DNA of 64,000 bases from Xylophilus sp. Leaf220 (GTDB lineage Bacteria; Pseudomonadota; Gammaproteobacteria; Burkholderiales; Burkholderiaceae_C), in assembly GCF_001421705.1 (NCBI RefSeq), contig NZ_LMKO01000005.1, positions 4,214 to 68,213 of the forward strand, written 5' to 3'. The position numbers and the translations under genes were made by a program. Of the stretch, positions 63,406 through 64,000 are shown one piece after another. The notes below the pieces were generated by a model, which had not been told where the DNA came from, ran no database searches, and worked only from the letters and a program-made list of their open reading frames with translations. Numbering within the stretch: position 1 is the first letter of the stretch; the number at the start of each line of letters is the position of its first letter.

Positions 63406-64000
63406 TCATCGATGGCACATCGCGGAGAGACGTTGCAGAACCTGTTCCGCCCGGCCCGGCTCGGCCAGCATGCCCGGCAGAACGTTCGCAAAGTTCCGGT
63501 CCGTCAGCAGCCGATCGAATGCATCCCCTACGGATTGCCGAACGTCTACAGGGGCCGCTGCCAGTTCGTCTGCCAATTCCTCGCGCCCATCAACGATGTT
63601 GAGGATGTCTTCGATGTCGTGGCTGCCCAGGTAATCGCCACCGCCACGGCCTGCGAACGCCTCCAGCTTGGTGGCCACGAAGGCCACCGCACTGACCAGG
63701 CGAAGGGTGATGCCCGCCCCCACGTCCGCAGGCTCGGCGGTGGCGACCGCATACGGGTACCAGCGGTTGGAGAATCCCAGCACCTCCGGCTGTACGGGCA
63801 TCAGATCGAACTGCATGCCCGAATCCTTGTGCACCCAGCGGCAGATCACGTCGCTGGTCACGTCGCGGGCAAAACCGCGCTGCGCGACTGTTTGTTCCAT
63901 GCGATGGAACATGGCCCGGTCGGCGTTCACGACCGCATCCACGTCGCGGGTGGCACGTACCGCATCGGCCAGCGGGTCGGTCACCAGCATGCCGGCGACG
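63406..64000 (-). CDS. Nucleotidyltransferase, AbiEii-like, partial (5' end outside window)
   Basis: The frame stays open through 64000, so the start lies beyond the right edge. The visible part reads VAGMLVTDPLADAVRATRDVDAVV, with the Asp-x-Asp of a minimal nucleotidyltransferase (RATRDVDAVV) and later VATKLEAFAGRGGGDYLGSHDIEDIL. This fits the AbiEii/AbiGii toxin-like or MNT family. A partner antitoxin (AbiEi-like) would be upstream, outside the window. GC is lower than in the mdc genes, suggesting acquisition. Confidence 0.7.
   Translation of the reverse strand, partial: VAGMLVTDPLADAVRATRDVDAVVNADRAMFHRMEQTVAQRGFARDVTSDVICRWVHKDSGMQFDLMPVQPEVLGFSNRWYPYAVATAEPADVGAGITLRLVSAVAFVATKLEAFAGRGGGDYLGSHDIEDILNIVDGREELADELAAAPVDVRQSVGDAFDRLLTDRNFANVLPGMLAEPGRAEQVLQRLSAMCHR

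Overview
The window is high-GC (about 70 percent by eye) and densely coding. It most resembles a betaproteobacterium of the order Burkholderiales, family Comamonadaceae. Supporting signs are an outer-membrane protein / glnK / amtB operon, a Bug-type (TctC) binding protein, a DUF4148 secreted protein, a recA-recX pair, and intergenic palindromes with a GCTAT-N7-ATAGC core that I recall from that family. The genus cannot be fixed from the sequence alone. No rRNA, tRNA, CRISPR array or intact insertion sequence was seen.

Layout. 1-410 is a decayed C-terminus of an RHS/YD-repeat protein. 467-3434 is a nitrogen-control operon (outer-membrane protein, glnK, amtB) with NtrC boxes, a sigma-54 promoter and a terminator. 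3545-10000 is housekeeping and accessory genes (DUF1275, kup, VOC protein, ProQ-like RNA chaperone, glutamine amidotransferase, catalase-like protein). 10072-15156 is a minus-strand signalling block: TctE/QseC-like kinase, OmpR-type regulator, orphan solute-binding protein, diguanylate cyclase, MarR regulator. 15280-16962 is recA-recX. 17005-20457 encodes membrane proteins (TerC/Alx, MarC, MHS-type transporter) and a long structured inverted repeat. 20770-26384 is a five-gene Csu-type (archaic chaperone-usher) pilus operon.

26557-33260 holds two HigBA-like toxin-antitoxin modules, each with a palindromic operator, around an AceR/AceI-like efflux pair, a lipoprotein, a DinG helicase and a DUF3297 protein. 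33286-44234 carries LysR/mmsA, a VOC/WYL pair, an exonuclease, small secreted proteins, glutathione peroxidase, a TonB-dependent siderophore receptor and a BCCT transporter, ending in a repeat-rich non-coding island. 44235-50119 has radA and an SDR / IlvD-Edd dehydratase / Bug-protein cluster. 50196-56537 has an acyltransferase, a cobalamin adenosyltransferase and a D-amino-acid cluster (LysR, DadA, binding protein, racemase). 56877-63314 is a malonate decarboxylase operon (mdcA, C, D, E, G, B, with a LysR gene upstream) that lacks mdcH. The right edge cuts an AbiEii-like nucleotidyltransferase.

The least expected signal is non-coding. At least four dispersed structured repeat families lie between genes. 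The most striking is a pair of inverted elements at 43819-43896 and 44055-44124. They share 42 of 46 interior bases but carry completely different outer stems, each still self-complementary.
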